From an uncultured Alphaproteobacteria bacterium (GTDB lineage: Bacteria; Pseudomonadota; Alphaproteobacteria; HIMB59; GCA-002718135), in assembly GCA_902604905.1 (NCBI GenBank), contig CACLAN010000003.1, positions 18,720-82,719 on the forward strand: 64,000 nucleotides of DNA, in the 5' to 3' direction. The notes beneath the pieces are model-generated. The model was not told where the DNA came from. It made no database searches and was given only the letters and a program-made list of their open reading frames with translations. Position 1 is the stretch's first letter. Each line of letters begins with the position of its first letter. Shown in pieces: positions 13,292 to 23,274 of the stretch. Made by a program: the position numbers and the translations under genes.

Positions 13292-16200
13292 TTGTTCCTA
13301 TTAAGTTAGTTAAATTATTTTCTTTTAAGTTTTCTTTAAAATCTAAGTTTAAACCAAGAGATCTCAGCTCTTTTACCATAACATTGAAGGACTCTGGGGT
13401 TCCTGATTCAAAATTATTATCACCTTTAACTATTGATTCATAAACTTTGGTTCTTCCCGCAACATCATCTGATTTAATAGTTAAAATTTCCTGTAATGTA
13501 TATGCAGCTCCGTAAGCCTCTAATGCCCATACTTCCATTTCTCCGAATCTTTGTCCACCAAACTGTGCCTTACCACCAAGTGGTTGTTGAGTAACTAAGC
13601 TATATGGCCCAATTGATCTAGCGTGAATTTTTTCATCAACTAGGTGATGTAATTTTAACATGTACATGTAACCAACAGTTACTGGTCTTTCAAATTTTTG
13701 ACCTGTAATACCATCATATAAAATTTCTTGACCAGTATCAGAGACACCCGAAATTTCCAACAATTTTGTTATATCCTTCTCTTTAGCACCATCAAAAACT
13801 GGGGTAGCAAATGGAATACCATCTTTTAAGTTATTACCTAACTCTAAAATTTCATCATCATTCATATTTTTAATAATTTTTTGATGACTTTCTAAATCAT
13901 AAATTTCTAGAAGCTTATTTCTTAAATTATTGGTTTGACCTTCTGATTGTATTTTTGTAAGCATTGCTTTGACTTGTTTACCTAATGATGCGGATGCCCA
14001 TCCAAGGTGTGTTTCCAAAATTTGGCCAATATTCATTCTACTTGGTACGCCTAATGGATTTAAGACAATGTCCACAGGTGTTCCATCTTCAAGATATGGC
14101 ATATCTTCAACAGGACATATTTTTGAAATTACTCCTTTATTTCCATGTCTCCCTGCCATTTTATCACCTGGTTGAAGTTTACGTTTCACTGAAATAAACA
14201 CTTTAATTAACTTTAGTACACCGGGTAGTAACTCATCACCACTTTGAATTTTATCTATTTTATTTTCAAATTTTTGATTTATGTTACCTAATTGGTTTTC
14301 ATAATTTTTTACTAATAATTCTATCTGATCACTTTTTTTATCATCTAATATATTTATTTTTAAAAGTTCACTTAAACTTAGATTTTCTAGTTGCTCATAT
14401 TTAATCTGAGTATTTTTTTTGAAACTGTCAAATCCAGATATATAAGTTTGAGTGTTAAGCAATTCTCTAAGATGATTTTCAAAACTTTTTTCTAAAATTT
14501 TTAACTCATCATCTCTATCACGAGCAATAACCTCAATTTGATTATTTTCAATACTGATTGCTCTTTCATCTTTCTCAATACCTCTTCTAGAAAAGACTCT
14601 TATTTCAACAACAGTTCCTTTAACTCCTGGAGGAACTCTCAAACTAGTATCTTTAACATCTGCAGCTTTTTCACCGAATATAGCTCTAAGTAATTTTTCC
14701 TCAGGAGTCATTGGGGACTCACCCTTTGGTGTAACTTTACCAACCAGTATATCTCCAGAGTTAACCTCGGCTCCTACATAAACAATACCTGTCTCATCAA
14801 GATTCACTAGCATCTCTTCGCTTGCATTTGGGATATCTCTGGTTATTTCCTCGGGACCTAATTTTGTGTCCCTAGACATTACTTCAAATTCTTCAACGTG
14901 AATTGAGGTGAATACATCATCTTGCACTACTTTCTCAGATATTAAAATTGAATCTTCAAAGTTATAACCATTCCATGGCATAAATGCTGCTAACACATTT
15001 CTACCGAGTGCAAGTTCACCTAAATCGGTTGCAGGGCCATCAGCTATAACCTGATTTTTAAGGACTTTATCTCCAACATTTACAAGTGGACGTTGGGTGA
15101 TGCATGTATTTTGATTAGATCTCTGAAATTTGGATAAATTGTAAATATCAATTTTATTTAAACTTTTATCATTTTTGTCAGTTATTCGAATTACTATTCT
15201 GTTGGCATCAAGTTGATCTACTATCCCTTCTCTTTTTGATACAATAGTTGATCCGCTGTCATTGGCTACTGTATGTTCCATTCCAGTACCGACCAATGGA
15301 GCCTTTGGTTTTATTAATGGAACTGCTTGTCTCATCATATTTGAGCCCATTAGAGCTCTATTTGCATCATCGTTTTCCAAGAAAGGAATTAAAGAAGAAG
15401 CAACAGAAACCAATTGTTGAGGAGATACGTCCATTAAGTCTATTGCATCAACATCTACATTAATAAACTCTCCATTTTTTCTACAACTAACAATCTGATT
15501 TGAGAATTTACCATTATTGTCAACTTCTGCGTTTGCTTGCGCTATTACGAAATTCTCTTCATCTATAGCACTTAAATAAATTACTTTATCTGTAACTTTA
15601 CCGGCATTTACAATTCTATATGGAGTTTCAATAAAGCCATATTTATTAATTCTAGAATATGACGCTAAGCTATTAATTAAGCCAATGTTAGCTCCTTCAG
15701 GTGTTTCAATTGGGCAAATTCTTCCATAATGAGTTTGGTGCACATCCCTAACCTCAAATCCAGCTCGTTCCCTGTTTAATCCACCTGGACCAAGTGCAGA
15801 TACTCTTCGTTTATGTGTAATTTCACTTAATGGATTAGTTTGATCCATGAACTGACTGAGCTGACTAAGTCCAAAAAATTCTTTTATTGAAGCAACTACA
15901 GGTTTTGCATTAACTATATCTTGAGGCATAATGTTATCTACCTCTAATGAGCTTAATCTCTCTTTAATTGCTCTATCCATTTTTAGTAGACCAATACGAT
16001 ATTGGTTTTCTAAAAGCTCGCCTACTGAACGAACTCTACGGTTAGCTAAATGATCAATATCATCGATTTCCCCTTTTCCATCAATAAGGTTGTGCATATG
16101 TTTTACTACATCTAAAATATCACCTTTATCTAAAATTCTTTGTTCTATTAGATTTTTCTTTTTAAATTTGGCGTTAATTTTTAGTCTACCTACTGAAGAT

Positions 16201-17489
16201 AAATCATATCTATCTGAGTTAAAGAAAAGGTTATTAAATAAAGTTTCTGCAGTTTCTATAGTAGGTGGCTCGCCTGGTCTTAGTATTTTAAAAATCTCAA
16301 ATAGGGCTTCTTCTCTTGACCTCGATTTATCTACTTGAAGTGTATTTCTAATGTATGAGCCAATCTCAATATTATCAGATTTAAGAATATCAATTTTGCT
16401 AATTTTCTCATCATTTAAAAATTGTATAAATACTTCGTCGATTTCGTATCCTGCTTCAAAATATATTTTACCAGTTTTTTCATCAATAATATCTGAGGAA
16501 ATAAATAGACCTATCAAAGATTCTTCATTAATAGTAACATTTGCGATTTTCTTCTTTTTTAAATCATTGATTATTTTTTGATTAACTTTTGTACCTTTAG
16601 AAATAACTATTTTTCCATTTTTTGAATCAAGCAAATCAAAATTTAAAATCTTAGCTTTGAAAAAGGATAAGTCTTCTTTAAATGACCATCCATAATCATT
16701 TTTTTTGTAAACGATATTGTCATAAAAAATTGATAGAATTTCCTCTCCTGTCATACCAAGAACTTTTTTTGGATCAGGTTCAATTTTGTTATTTTCACAT
16801 TCTTCAATGTATTTCTCTGACAAACCGCTAAGAAGACATTTAAATAAAGTAGTGACAGGAAATTTTCTTTTTCTATCTATTCTAGCGTGAATATTATTTT
16901 TTGCATCATGTTCAAAATCAAGCCATGATCCTCTGTAAGGAATTATTCTTGCATTAAAGAGGTACTTACCGCTAGTATGTGTTTTACCAAAATCATGATC
17001 AAAAAAGACACCAGGTGAACGATGCATTTGACTTACAACAACTCTCTCAGTTCCGTTAACAACAAATGTGGCATTTTTTGTCATAAGAGGGATATCACCC
17101 ATATATACTTCTTGTTCTTTTATATCTCTTACCGATTTAGTTCCTGCTATTTCATCTATATCCCAAATAATTAATCGAAAGTTCACTAGTAGTGGAGTTC
17201 CATATGTAAGACCTCTCTGTGAACATTCATCAACATCATATTTTGGTACTCCAAGATTATAACTAACATAATCTACAGTAGCTCTTTCTGCATAATCATG
17301 GATTGGAAATACTGATTTAAAAATTGAGTGAAGACCAGTATTTTCTCTTTTGTCTGGATCAGTTCTTAGTTGTAAAAAATTATCAAATGATCTTTTTTGA
17401 ACCTCTACTAGATTTGGTAAAGATGTAACAAGAGGTATTTTTCCAAAAGATTTTCTTATTTTTTTTGAATTAATATGATCTAGACTCAT
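13284..17489 (-). CDS. rpoB: RNA polymerase beta subunit
   Basis: 1401 aa, [32 protein letters not shown]. Confidence 0.99.
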   Translation of the reverse strand: MSLDHINSKKIRKSFGKIPLVTSLPNLVEVQKRSFDNFLQLRTDPDKRENTGLHSIFKSVFPIHDYAERATVDYVSYNLGVPKYDVDECSQRGLTYGTPLLVNFRLIIWDIDEIAGTKSVRDIKEQEVYMGDIPLMTKNATFVVNGTERVVVSQMHRSPGVFFDHDFGKTHTSGKYLFNARIIPYRGSWLDFEHDAKNNIHARIDRKRKFPVTTLFKCLLSGLSEKYIEECENNKIEPDPKKVLGMTGEEILSIFYDNIVYKKNDYGWSFKEDLSFFKAKILNFDLLDSKNGKIVISKGTKVNQKIINDLKKKKIANVTINEESLIGLFISSDIIDEKTGKIYFEAGYEIDEVFIQFLNDEKISKIDILKSDNIEIGSYIRNTLQVDKSRSREEALFEIFKILRPGEPPTIETAETLFNNLFFNSDRYDLSSVGRLKINAKFKKKNLIEQRILDKGDILDVVKHMHNLIDGKGEIDDIDHLANRRVRSVGELLENQYRIGLLKMDRAIKERLSSLEVDNIMPQDIVNAKPVVASIKEFFGLSQLSQFMDQTNPLSEITHKRRVSALGPGGLNRERAGFEVRDVHQTHYGRICPIETPEGANIGLINSLASYSRINKYGFIETPYRIVNAGKVTDKVIYLSAIDEENFVIAQANAEVDNNGKFSNQIVSCRKNGEFINVDVDAIDLMDVSPQQLVSVASSLIPFLENDDANRALMGSNMMRQAVPLIKPKAPLVGTGMEHTVANDSGSTIVSKREGIVDQLDANRIVIRITDKNDKSLNKIDIYNLSKFQRSNQNTCITQRPLVNVGDKVLKNQVIADGPATDLGELALGRNVLAAFMPWNGYNFEDSILISEKVVQDDVFTSIHVEEFEVMSRDTKLGPEEITRDIPNASEEMLVNLDETGIVYVGAEVNSGDILVGKVTPKGESPMTPEEKLLRAIFGEKAADVKDTSLRVPPGVKGTVVEIRVFSRRGIEKDERAISIENNQIEVIARDRDDELKILEKSFENHLRELLNTQTYISGFDSFKKNTQIKYEQLENLSLSELLKINILDDKKSDQIELLVKNYENQLGNINQKFENKIDKIQSGDELLPGVLKLIKVFISVKRKLQPGDKMAGRHGNKGVISKICPVEDMPYLEDGTPVDIVLNPLGVPSRMNIGQILETHLGWASASLGKQVKAMLTKIQSEGQTNNLRNKLLEIYDLESHQKIIKNMNDDEILELGNNLKDGIPFATPVFDGAKEKDITKLLEISGVSDTGQEILYDGITGQKFERPVTVGYMYMLKLHHLVDEKIHARSIGPYSLVTQQPLGGKAQFGGQRFGEMEVWALEAYGAAYTLQEILTIKSDDVAGRTKVYESIVKGDNNFESGTPESFNVMVKELRSLGLNLDFKENLKENNLTNLIGTNE

Positions 17490-17519
17490 TTATCTCCTTT
17501 ACTTATCAATATTTAATAG

Positions 17520-17540
17520 TAGGCCTTAAAAAAGGCCTAG
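17520..17540 (-). promoter_or_regulatory. Hairpin in the rplL-rpoB intergenic region (possible attenuator or processing stem)
   Basis: Palindrome taggcc-ttaaaaaa-ggccta just after the rplL stop; no clear U-tract after the stem. Confidence 0.5.
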
Positions 17541-17543
17541 TGT

Positions 17544-17921
17544 TTATTTTAATGTAACTTTAGCTCCAGCTGCTTCTAATGCTTTTTTCATTTCATCAGC
17601 TTCTTCTTTTTTCACACCCTGCTTAAGTGGTTTAGGTGCACCTTCAACTAAATCTTTTGCTTCTTTTAAGCCAAGACCAGTAATGGTTCTTACTTCTTTA
17701 ATAACTGCAATTTTGTTAGATCCAGCTTCCGATAGTTCAATATCAAATTCTGTTTTCTCTTCAGCTGCGGCTTCCCCACCGCCTGCAGCTGGTGCAGCAG
17801 CTACCGCTACTGGTGCAGCAGCCGATACACCCCACTTTTCCTCAAGCAATTTACTTAGTTCAGCTGCTTCAAGAACAGTTAAGGAAGACAAATCTTCAAC
17901 AATTTTATTCAAATCAGCCAT
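17544..17921 (-). CDS. rplL: 50S ribosomal protein L7/L12
   Basis: [32 protein letters not shown]; Ala-rich hinge. Confidence 0.99.
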   Translation of the reverse strand: MADLNKIVEDLSSLTVLEAAELSKLLEEKWGVSAAAPVAVAAAPAAGGGEAAAEEKTEFDIELSEAGSNKIAVIKEVRTITGLGLKEAKDLVEGAPKPLKQGVKKEEADEMKKALEAAGAKVTLK

Positions 17922-17939
17922 TTATTTCTCCTTATTTAC

Positions 17940-18461
17940 CTAGTTCGACTCTTGTTTATTGCTACTATTAGAATTAATTAATCTTGCAATTTGTGCTCCA
18001 GGTTCAATAGTAATTGAAGCTATCTTTTGTGCAGGTGCAGAAATTAATCCTATTATTTTTCCTCTTAACTCATCTAAAGAAGGTAATTTTGCAAGAAAAT
18101 CAATTTTTTCTTTATCAATTTTCTCACCATTATAACCACCACCAATAATTTTAAACTTTTCAAATTTTTTCTCAAAACTAACTGCTACTTTAGCTGGTGC
18201 TACTGCATCATCAGAATAAGCAATTGCTGTTGGACCTTTAAAAAGCTCGGAGATATCTTTAAATTTAGTTTCAGATATAGCAAGTTTAGTGAGTCTGTTC
18301 TTAGTTACTTTAAATTTTGCACCATTATCTCTCATTTCTTTTCTGAGTTGCTCTGTTTCATTAACTGTTAGCCCAGAATATTCAGCAACAATTACAGAAG
18401 TAACATTTGAAAAGTCTTCTTTAAGATTACTTACAAAATCTTTTTTTTCAGAACGTTTCAC
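17940..18461 (-). CDS. rplJ: 50S ribosomal protein L10
   Basis: L10-like; GTG start at 18461 preceded by GAGG; the longer ORF to 18524 probably runs into the leader. Confidence 0.9.
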   Translation of the reverse strand: MKRSEKKDFVSNLKEDFSNVTSVIVAEYSGLTVNETEQLRKEMRDNGAKFKVTKNRLTKLAISETKFKDISELFKGPTAIAYSDDAVAPAKVAVSFEKKFEKFKIIGGGYNGEKIDKEKIDFLAKLPSLDELRGKIIGLISAPAQKIASITIEPGAQIARLINSNSSNKQESN

Positions 18462-18535
18462 GTCAACCTCGGTTTTAATTGGATCAAATGATCCAATATT
18501 AGCTAAAATTAGTTTGCCCACCAAACTAATTTAAA

Positions 18536-18614
18536 GCCTGTCAAGAAGCAAATCAATGACTCGCTTCAGTCTATGCAGGAAATTAAGCACAAAGCTCCTG
18601 CAGTCTTTGACAGG
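18536..18614 (-). ncRNA. Ribosomal protein L10 leader (cis-regulatory RNA)
   Basis: Closing helix cctgtcaa(18537-18544)/ttgacagg(18607-18614); internal stems gcagga/tcctgc (18575-18580/18596-18601) and gaagc/gcttc (18545-18549/1863-67 of the same block); located upstream of rplJ. Confidence 0.82.
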
Positions 18615-18643
18615 TGATGATCTAAGATCATCTATTGGATTAG

Positions 18644-19333
18644 TTAACGCAAGCCAGCTTGGTTAATATTTAATCCAACTCCCATAGTTGAAGCTATGGT
18701 AACCTTTTTTATAAAAGAACCCTTAACGGCATCGGGTTTACTTTTAATAACTGAAGAATAAAATGTTCTAATATTTTCTAACAAATCTTCTTCACTAAAA
18801 TCTAATTTGCCAACACCAGCATGAACAATACCGGATTTATCATTTTTGAATTTAACCTGACCTGATTTAGCATTTTTTACTGATTGCGAAATTTCATTAG
18901 TTACTGTTCCCAGTTTAGGATTTGGCATTAATCCTTTTGGACCTAGTATTTTTGCGACTTTACCTAATTTAGGCATCATATCTGGAGTAGCAATAAGAAC
19001 ATCAAACTCTATTTTTGATTTAGAAATTGTTTCAATCAAATCATCACTCCCTACCAAATCAGCGCCATTACTTTTAGCATCTTTTTGTTTGTCCTCATTT
19101 GCAATTACTGCGACTTTAACAGTTTTTCCTGTTCCATTAGGAAGATTTACGACGCCCTTAATATTTTGATCAGTTTTGTTGCTATCAATTCCGAGATTGA
19201 TTGAAATATCGATGGATTCTTTAAAGTTAACGTAAGATTTTTCTTTTAAAATTTTAATTGCTTCTAGCGGTTCGTAAACCTTAGTAGTATCAAAATTATT
19301 TAACATTTGTTTTCTATTTTTTGTTATTTTCAT
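18644..19333 (-). CDS. rplA: 50S ribosomal protein L1
   Basis: L1-like (KILGPKGLMPNPKLGTVT). Confidence 0.98.
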   Translation of the reverse strand: MKITKNRKQMLNNFDTTKVYEPLEAIKILKEKSYVNFKESIDISINLGIDSNKTDQNIKGVVNLPNGTGKTVKVAVIANEDKQKDAKSNGADLVGSDDLIETISKSKIEFDVLIATPDMMPKLGKVAKILGPKGLMPNPKLGTVTNEISQSVKNAKSGQVKFKNDKSGIVHAGVGKLDFSEEDLLENIRTFYSSVIKSKPDAVKGSFIKKVTIASTMGVGLNINQAGLR

Positions 19334-19761
19334 TATCCCACTACCTCCATACCCATTGAAACGGCGGAACCTTTGACCATGTTCATTGCTCCATTTAAAT
19401 CAATAGCATTTAAATCTTGCATTTTTTCTTTGGCAATTTTTTCAATATCTTGCATTGAGACTTTACCTACTAATGATCTTCCTGGAGTTGAGTTTCCTTT
19501 TTTTATTTTTGCTGCTTTTTTAAGATAAAAACTTACTGGAGGTAACTTTGTTGTAAAGTCGAAACTTCTGTCTTTATATGCAGTTATAATAACTGGAATT
19601 GGTGCACCCTTTTCTAAATCTTTTGTTTTATCATTAAATGCTTTACAAAAATCCATTATGTTCAGACCTCTTTGTCCAAGAGCAGGACCAACAGGAGGTG
19701 ACGGATTAGCTCCTCCAGCAGGAATTTGTAATTTAATTAAACCTAAAATTTCTTTAGCCAT
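19333..19761 (-). CDS. rplK: 50S ribosomal protein L11
   Basis: [33 protein letters not shown]. Confidence 0.99.
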   Translation of the reverse strand: MAKEILGLIKLQIPAGGANPSPPVGPALGQRGLNIMDFCKAFNDKTKDLEKGAPIPVIITAYKDRSFDFTTKLPPVSFYLKKAAKIKKGNSTPGRSLVGKVSMQDIEKIAKEKMQDLNAIDLNGAMNMVKGSAVSMGMEVVG

Positions 19762-19764
19762 AGT

Positions 19765-20298
19765 TTATACCTTTTCTACCTGAGAATATTCTAAATCAAC
19801 AGGTGTTGATCTTCCAAAAATCGAGACAGCCACTCTTAATCTTGCTTTATCTTCATCTATTTGTTCAACCTCTCCATTAAATGATGCAAACGGTCCATCA
19901 ATTACTTTTACTTGTTCTCCAACATCATACATTACCGCAGGTCTAGATCTTTCTACACCATCAATAACTTGTTCAGATATTCTTTTTGCTTCAGCATTAC
20001 TAATTGGAACTGGCTTACCTTTGTTACCTAAAAAACCACTTAGCTTTGGAGTTGTTTTAATAATATGCCAAGTATCATCATTCAAGCTCATTTTAATTAG
20101 TATATAGCCAGGAAATATTTTCCTTTCTGTATTAACCCTTACACCTCTTTTTACTTCAACAATATTTTGAACTGGGACAGAAATTTCTTCAATATGTTCT
20201 TTAACACCAAGTTTTGTTGCTTGATCTAAAATGCTGTCAGCAACTTTTTTTTCATAACCTGAATAGGCGTGAAGAACATACCATCTTGCTTTATTCAT
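19765..20298 (-). CDS. nusG: Transcription termination/antitermination protein NusG
   Basis: ARWYVLHAYSGYEKKVADSI; KOW domain. Confidence 0.98.
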   Translation of the reverse strand: MNKARWYVLHAYSGYEKKVADSILDQATKLGVKEHIEEISVPVQNIVEVKRGVRVNTERKIFPGYILIKMSLNDDTWHIIKTTPKLSGFLGNKGKPVPISNAEAKRISEQVIDGVERSRPAVMYDVGEQVKVIDGPFASFNGEVEQIDEDKARLRVAVSIFGRSTPVDLEYSQVEKV

Positions 20299-20513
20299 TA
20301 AAAACCTGAACCTATTTCAATAATTTTTCTTATTGAAAAAGACCATATTTGATCAGTCAAAAGAAAAAATAAAGAGAATAATATTATTAATAATATAACT
20401 ATTGCAGAAGAAACAAAAGTATCTCTTCTTTGAGGCCAAGTTACTTTTTGTAATTCTTGTCTAACTTGTCTTACAAAAAGAGCTGGTGATGTTTTCTTTT
20501 TTTCAATATTCAT
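20298..20513 (-). CDS. secE: Preprotein translocase subunit SecE
   Basis: FVRQVRQELQKVTWPQRRDTFVSS plus one TM; upstream of nusG. Confidence 0.95.
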   Translation of the reverse strand: MNIEKKKTSPALFVRQVRQELQKVTWPQRRDTFVSSAIVILLIILFSLFFLLTDQIWSFSIRKIIEIGSGF

Positions 20514-20527
20514 TTTTTCATTTCATT

Positions 20528-20603
20528 TGGCAGGAGTGGCAGGACTTGAACCCGCAGCCCCCGGTTTTGGAGACCGGTGCTCTACCAGTTGAGCTACACT
20601 CCT
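20528..20603 (-). tRNA. tRNA-Trp (CCA)
   Basis: AGGAGTG/CACTCCT acceptor, loop CTCCAAA, encoded CCA. Confidence 0.96.
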
Positions 20604-20640
20604 AATAAGTATTGGCTAACTGATAGAGCGGTCTCTAAAA

Positions 20641-21831
20641 CTATTCAATAATTTCAGCAACAACTCCAGCGCCAACAGTTCTTCCACCTTCTCTAATTGC
20701 AAATTTTAAACCTTTATCCATCGCAATTGGAGACAAAAGAGTAACCTCCATAGCAATATTATCACCAGGCATTACCATTTCGGTGCCTTCTGGTAATTTA
20801 ATTGTTCCAGTTACATCAGTCGTTCTAAAGTAGAATTGAGGTCTGTAGTTTGAAAAGAATGGAGTATGTCTTCCACCCTCTTCTTTTTTTAATACATATG
20901 CTTCTGCTTTAAATTTTGTATGAGGTTTTATTGAACCAGGTTTTGCTAATACTTGACCACGTTCAACTTCCTCTCTTTTTGTTCCACGAAGAAGAACACC
21001 AACGTTGTCTCCGGCCTCGCCAGAATCTAGAAGTTTTCGAAACATCTCAACTCCAGTACAAGTAGTTTTTTGAGGCTCTCTTATTCCTAGTATTTCAATT
21101 TCCTCTCCAACTTTAACTTGACCTTGTTCAATTCTCCCAGTTACAACTGTACCTCTACCAGAAATTGAAAATACATCCTCAACTGGCATCAAGAAAGGTT
21201 GATCTATAGGTCGGCTAGGTTGTGGTATATGTTCATCAACTGCTTTCATTAATTCCATAATTGAATTTTTTCCAATTTCATCGTCTCTACCCTCAAGAGC
21301 TGCTAAAGCTGAACCCTTAATGATTGGGATAGTATCACCAGGGAATTCATATGAAGTAAGGAGTTCTCTAATTTCCATTTCAACTAGATCAATTAATTCT
21401 TTGTCATCTACTTGATCAACTTTGTTCATGTATACAACAAGAGCAGGTACGCCTACCTGTCTAGCTAAAAGTATGTGTTCTCTTGTTTGAGGCATTGGTC
21501 CGTCAGCTGCATTAACAACTAAGATACCACCATCCATTTGAGCTGCACCAGTAATCATGTTCTTAACATAATCTGCGTGTCCAGGACAATCTACGTGAGC
21601 ATAATGTCTTGCTTCAGTTTCATATTCAACATGCGCAGTAGATATTGTAATACCACGCTCTCTTTCTTCAGGTGCTTTGTCAATGTTTGCGTAATCTGTA
21701 AATTCTGCTCCACCTGTCTCTGCTAATATTTTTGTTATAGCAGCAGTTAATGTTGTTTTACCATGGTCAACGTGACCAACAGTACCTATGTTACAATGCG
21801 GTTTGTTTCTTTCGAATTTTGCTTTAGCCAT
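20641..21831 (-). CDS. tuf: Elongation factor Tu
   Basis: [21 protein letters not shown]; 396 aa. Confidence 0.99.
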   Translation of the reverse strand: MAKAKFERNKPHCNIGTVGHVDHGKTTLTAAITKILAETGGAEFTDYANIDKAPEERERGITISTAHVEYETEARHYAHVDCPGHADYVKNMITGAAQMDGGILVVNAADGPMPQTREHILLARQVGVPALVVYMNKVDQVDDKELIDLVEMEIRELLTSYEFPGDTIPIIKGSALAALEGRDDEIGKNSIMELMKAVDEHIPQPSRPIDQPFLMPVEDVFSISGRGTVVTGRIEQGQVKVGEEIEILGIREPQKTTCTGVEMFRKLLDSGEAGDNVGVLLRGTKREEVERGQVLAKPGSIKPHTKFKAEAYVLKKEEGGRHTPFFSNYRPQFYFRTTDVTGTIKLPEGTEMVMPGDNIAMEVTLLSPIAMDKGLKFAIREGGRTVGAGVVAEIIE

Positions 21832-21856
21832 TTTTTACCCCAATAATATTTTGTTA

Positions 21857-21930
21857 TGGAGCGGGTGAAGGGAATCGAACCCTCGTAGCCAGCTTGGAAG
21901 GCTGGAGCTTTACCACTAAGCTACACCCGC
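21857..21930 (-). tRNA. tRNA-Gly (UCC)
   Basis: GCGGGTG/CACCCGC acceptor, loop CTTCCAA, encoded CCA. Confidence 0.96.
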
Positions 21931-21988
21931 AACTAAACTGACTGCTTCACACACTCACTTTAATGCTTTCATCCCATTACCTCCATAA

Positions 21989-22074
21989 TGGTGGAGGGGG
22001 TAGGATTCGAACCTACGTACGCTCACGCGGGCGGATTTACAGTCCGCTGCCTTTAACCACTCGACCACCCCTCC
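21989..22074 (-). tRNA. tRNA-Tyr (GUA)
   Basis: GGAGGGG/CCCCTCC acceptor, anticodon GTA, long variable arm, encoded CCA. Confidence 0.96.
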
Positions 22075-22092
22075 TTTTGAAGAAATTGGCCA

Positions 22093-22119
22093 ATACTAAT
22101 AAATTAGTACATATGTCAA
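22093..22119 (-). promoter_or_regulatory. Putative sigma70-type promoter for tRNA-Tyr/Gly-tuf operon
   Basis: Minus strand TTGACA (22119-22114), 15-nt spacer, TAGTAT (22098-22093), just upstream of tRNA-Tyr. Confidence 0.5.
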
Positions 22120-22244
22120 TCTAAAACAGCAACCTCACCTTTGCAAAATACGTATACTCGTAAAAGCAACGGCCTTTTAGACAAAAAATGCCATTTTGTA
22201 CATATCTAGATTGTATTAATTAGACAAATCTGTGATATTAAATC

Positions 22245-23006
22245 ATGACAAAATTTAGAAACAATAAATCTAATAAAAATCACGGAATTCATACAATTTT
22301 TGGTCAACATTCTGTTAAAGCAGCACTCCAAAATGATAAAAGAGAGCATATTGAGCTTATAATTAGTAAAAATCATATTAATTTTGCCAAAAAATATGAA
22401 TCTAAAATACAAAAAATTACAATTCTTCCTCAAAATGAATTCACAAGAAAATTTGGAAATGAGAACACAACCCAGGGAGTAGTTCTAAAAACAAAAGATT
22501 TTGCTAAGCCAGGTTTAAAGGAATTTGTAAAAGTAGAAAGTAAGAAATCAAAATCATTAATATTAATTTTAGATCAAGTAACTGACCCTCAAAATATTGG
22601 CTCAATAATGAGATCATGTGCATTATTTGATTGTGCAGGAATTATAGTTGGCAAAGATAATTCACCAGAATTGACTTCATCACTCTATAAATCAGCTTCT
22701 GGTGCTGCAGAAATTGTAAATTATATTAGAGTGACAAATATAAGAAGAGCTATTTCTTTTCTTAAAAAAAATCATTATTGGATTTATGGTTTTGACAGTT
22801 CAAAAAATAAAAATTCAAAATTAAATTTTTCACAAAAATCAGTATTAGTTTTTGGTTCTGAAGGAAAAGGTATTAGAGAATTAGTAAAAAAGGAATGCGA
22901 TGAAATAAAACAGATTAACATGAAAACTAATTTAAAATTTGAAATTGATAGTTTGAATGTGTCTAACGCAACATCGATTGCTTTATATCAGTTTTATTCA
23001 AATTAA
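22245..23006 (+). CDS. rlmB: 23S rRNA (guanosine-2'-O)-methyltransferase RlmB / SpoU family
   Basis: HTIFGQHSVKAALQNDKR; LILDQVTDPQNIGSIMRSC; VFGSEGKGIRELV. Confidence 0.93.
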   Translation: MTKFRNNKSNKNHGIHTIFGQHSVKAALQNDKREHIELIISKNHINFAKKYESKIQKITILPQNEFTRKFGNENTTQGVVLKTKDFAKPGLKEFVKVESKKSKSLILILDQVTDPQNIGSIMRSCALFDCAGIIVGKDNSPELTSSLYKSASGAAEIVNYIRVTNIRRAISFLKKNHYWIYGFDSSKNKNSKLNFSQKSVLVFGSEGKGIRELVKKECDEIKQINMKTNLKFEIDSLNVSNATSIALYQFYSN

Positions 23007-23018
23007 ATTTAATAAATG

Positions 23019-23094
<76 letters not shown>

Positions 23095-23144
23095 ACTTAA
23101 ATTGCATTTATATTAAATTATAAAATCGACAAGAATTTTATAAG

Positions 23145-23267
23145 TTAAATTCCAGGAATATAAGGAACTCCATCACCTTTAACTCTTTCATTAATTTCAC
23201 TTAAGGTAGAGCAAGCAGTTATTGGACTAAATACAAGAAATAAAATTATTAAAGTTTTTTTAATCAT
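23145..23267 (-). CDS. Small putative lipoprotein (40 aa)
   Basis: MIKKTLIILFLVFSPITACSTLSEINERVKGDGVPYIPGI, signal peptide with lipobox-like ITAC; start is internal to the tracked 60-aa ORF. Confidence 0.6.
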   Translation of the reverse strand: MIKKTLIILFLVFSPITACSTLSEINERVKGDGVPYIPGI

Positions 23268-23274
23268 ATAATAT

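Noticed and set aside
20605-20640. tagagaccgctcta hairpin after tuf as a terminator
   Set aside because: Only a 5-bp stem and no U-tract on the minus strand; tRNA-Trp and secE continue downstream.
22206-22433. Minus-strand 75-aa ORF overlapping the rlmB start
   Set aside because: Antisense to the RlmB N-terminus, no domain, poor composition.
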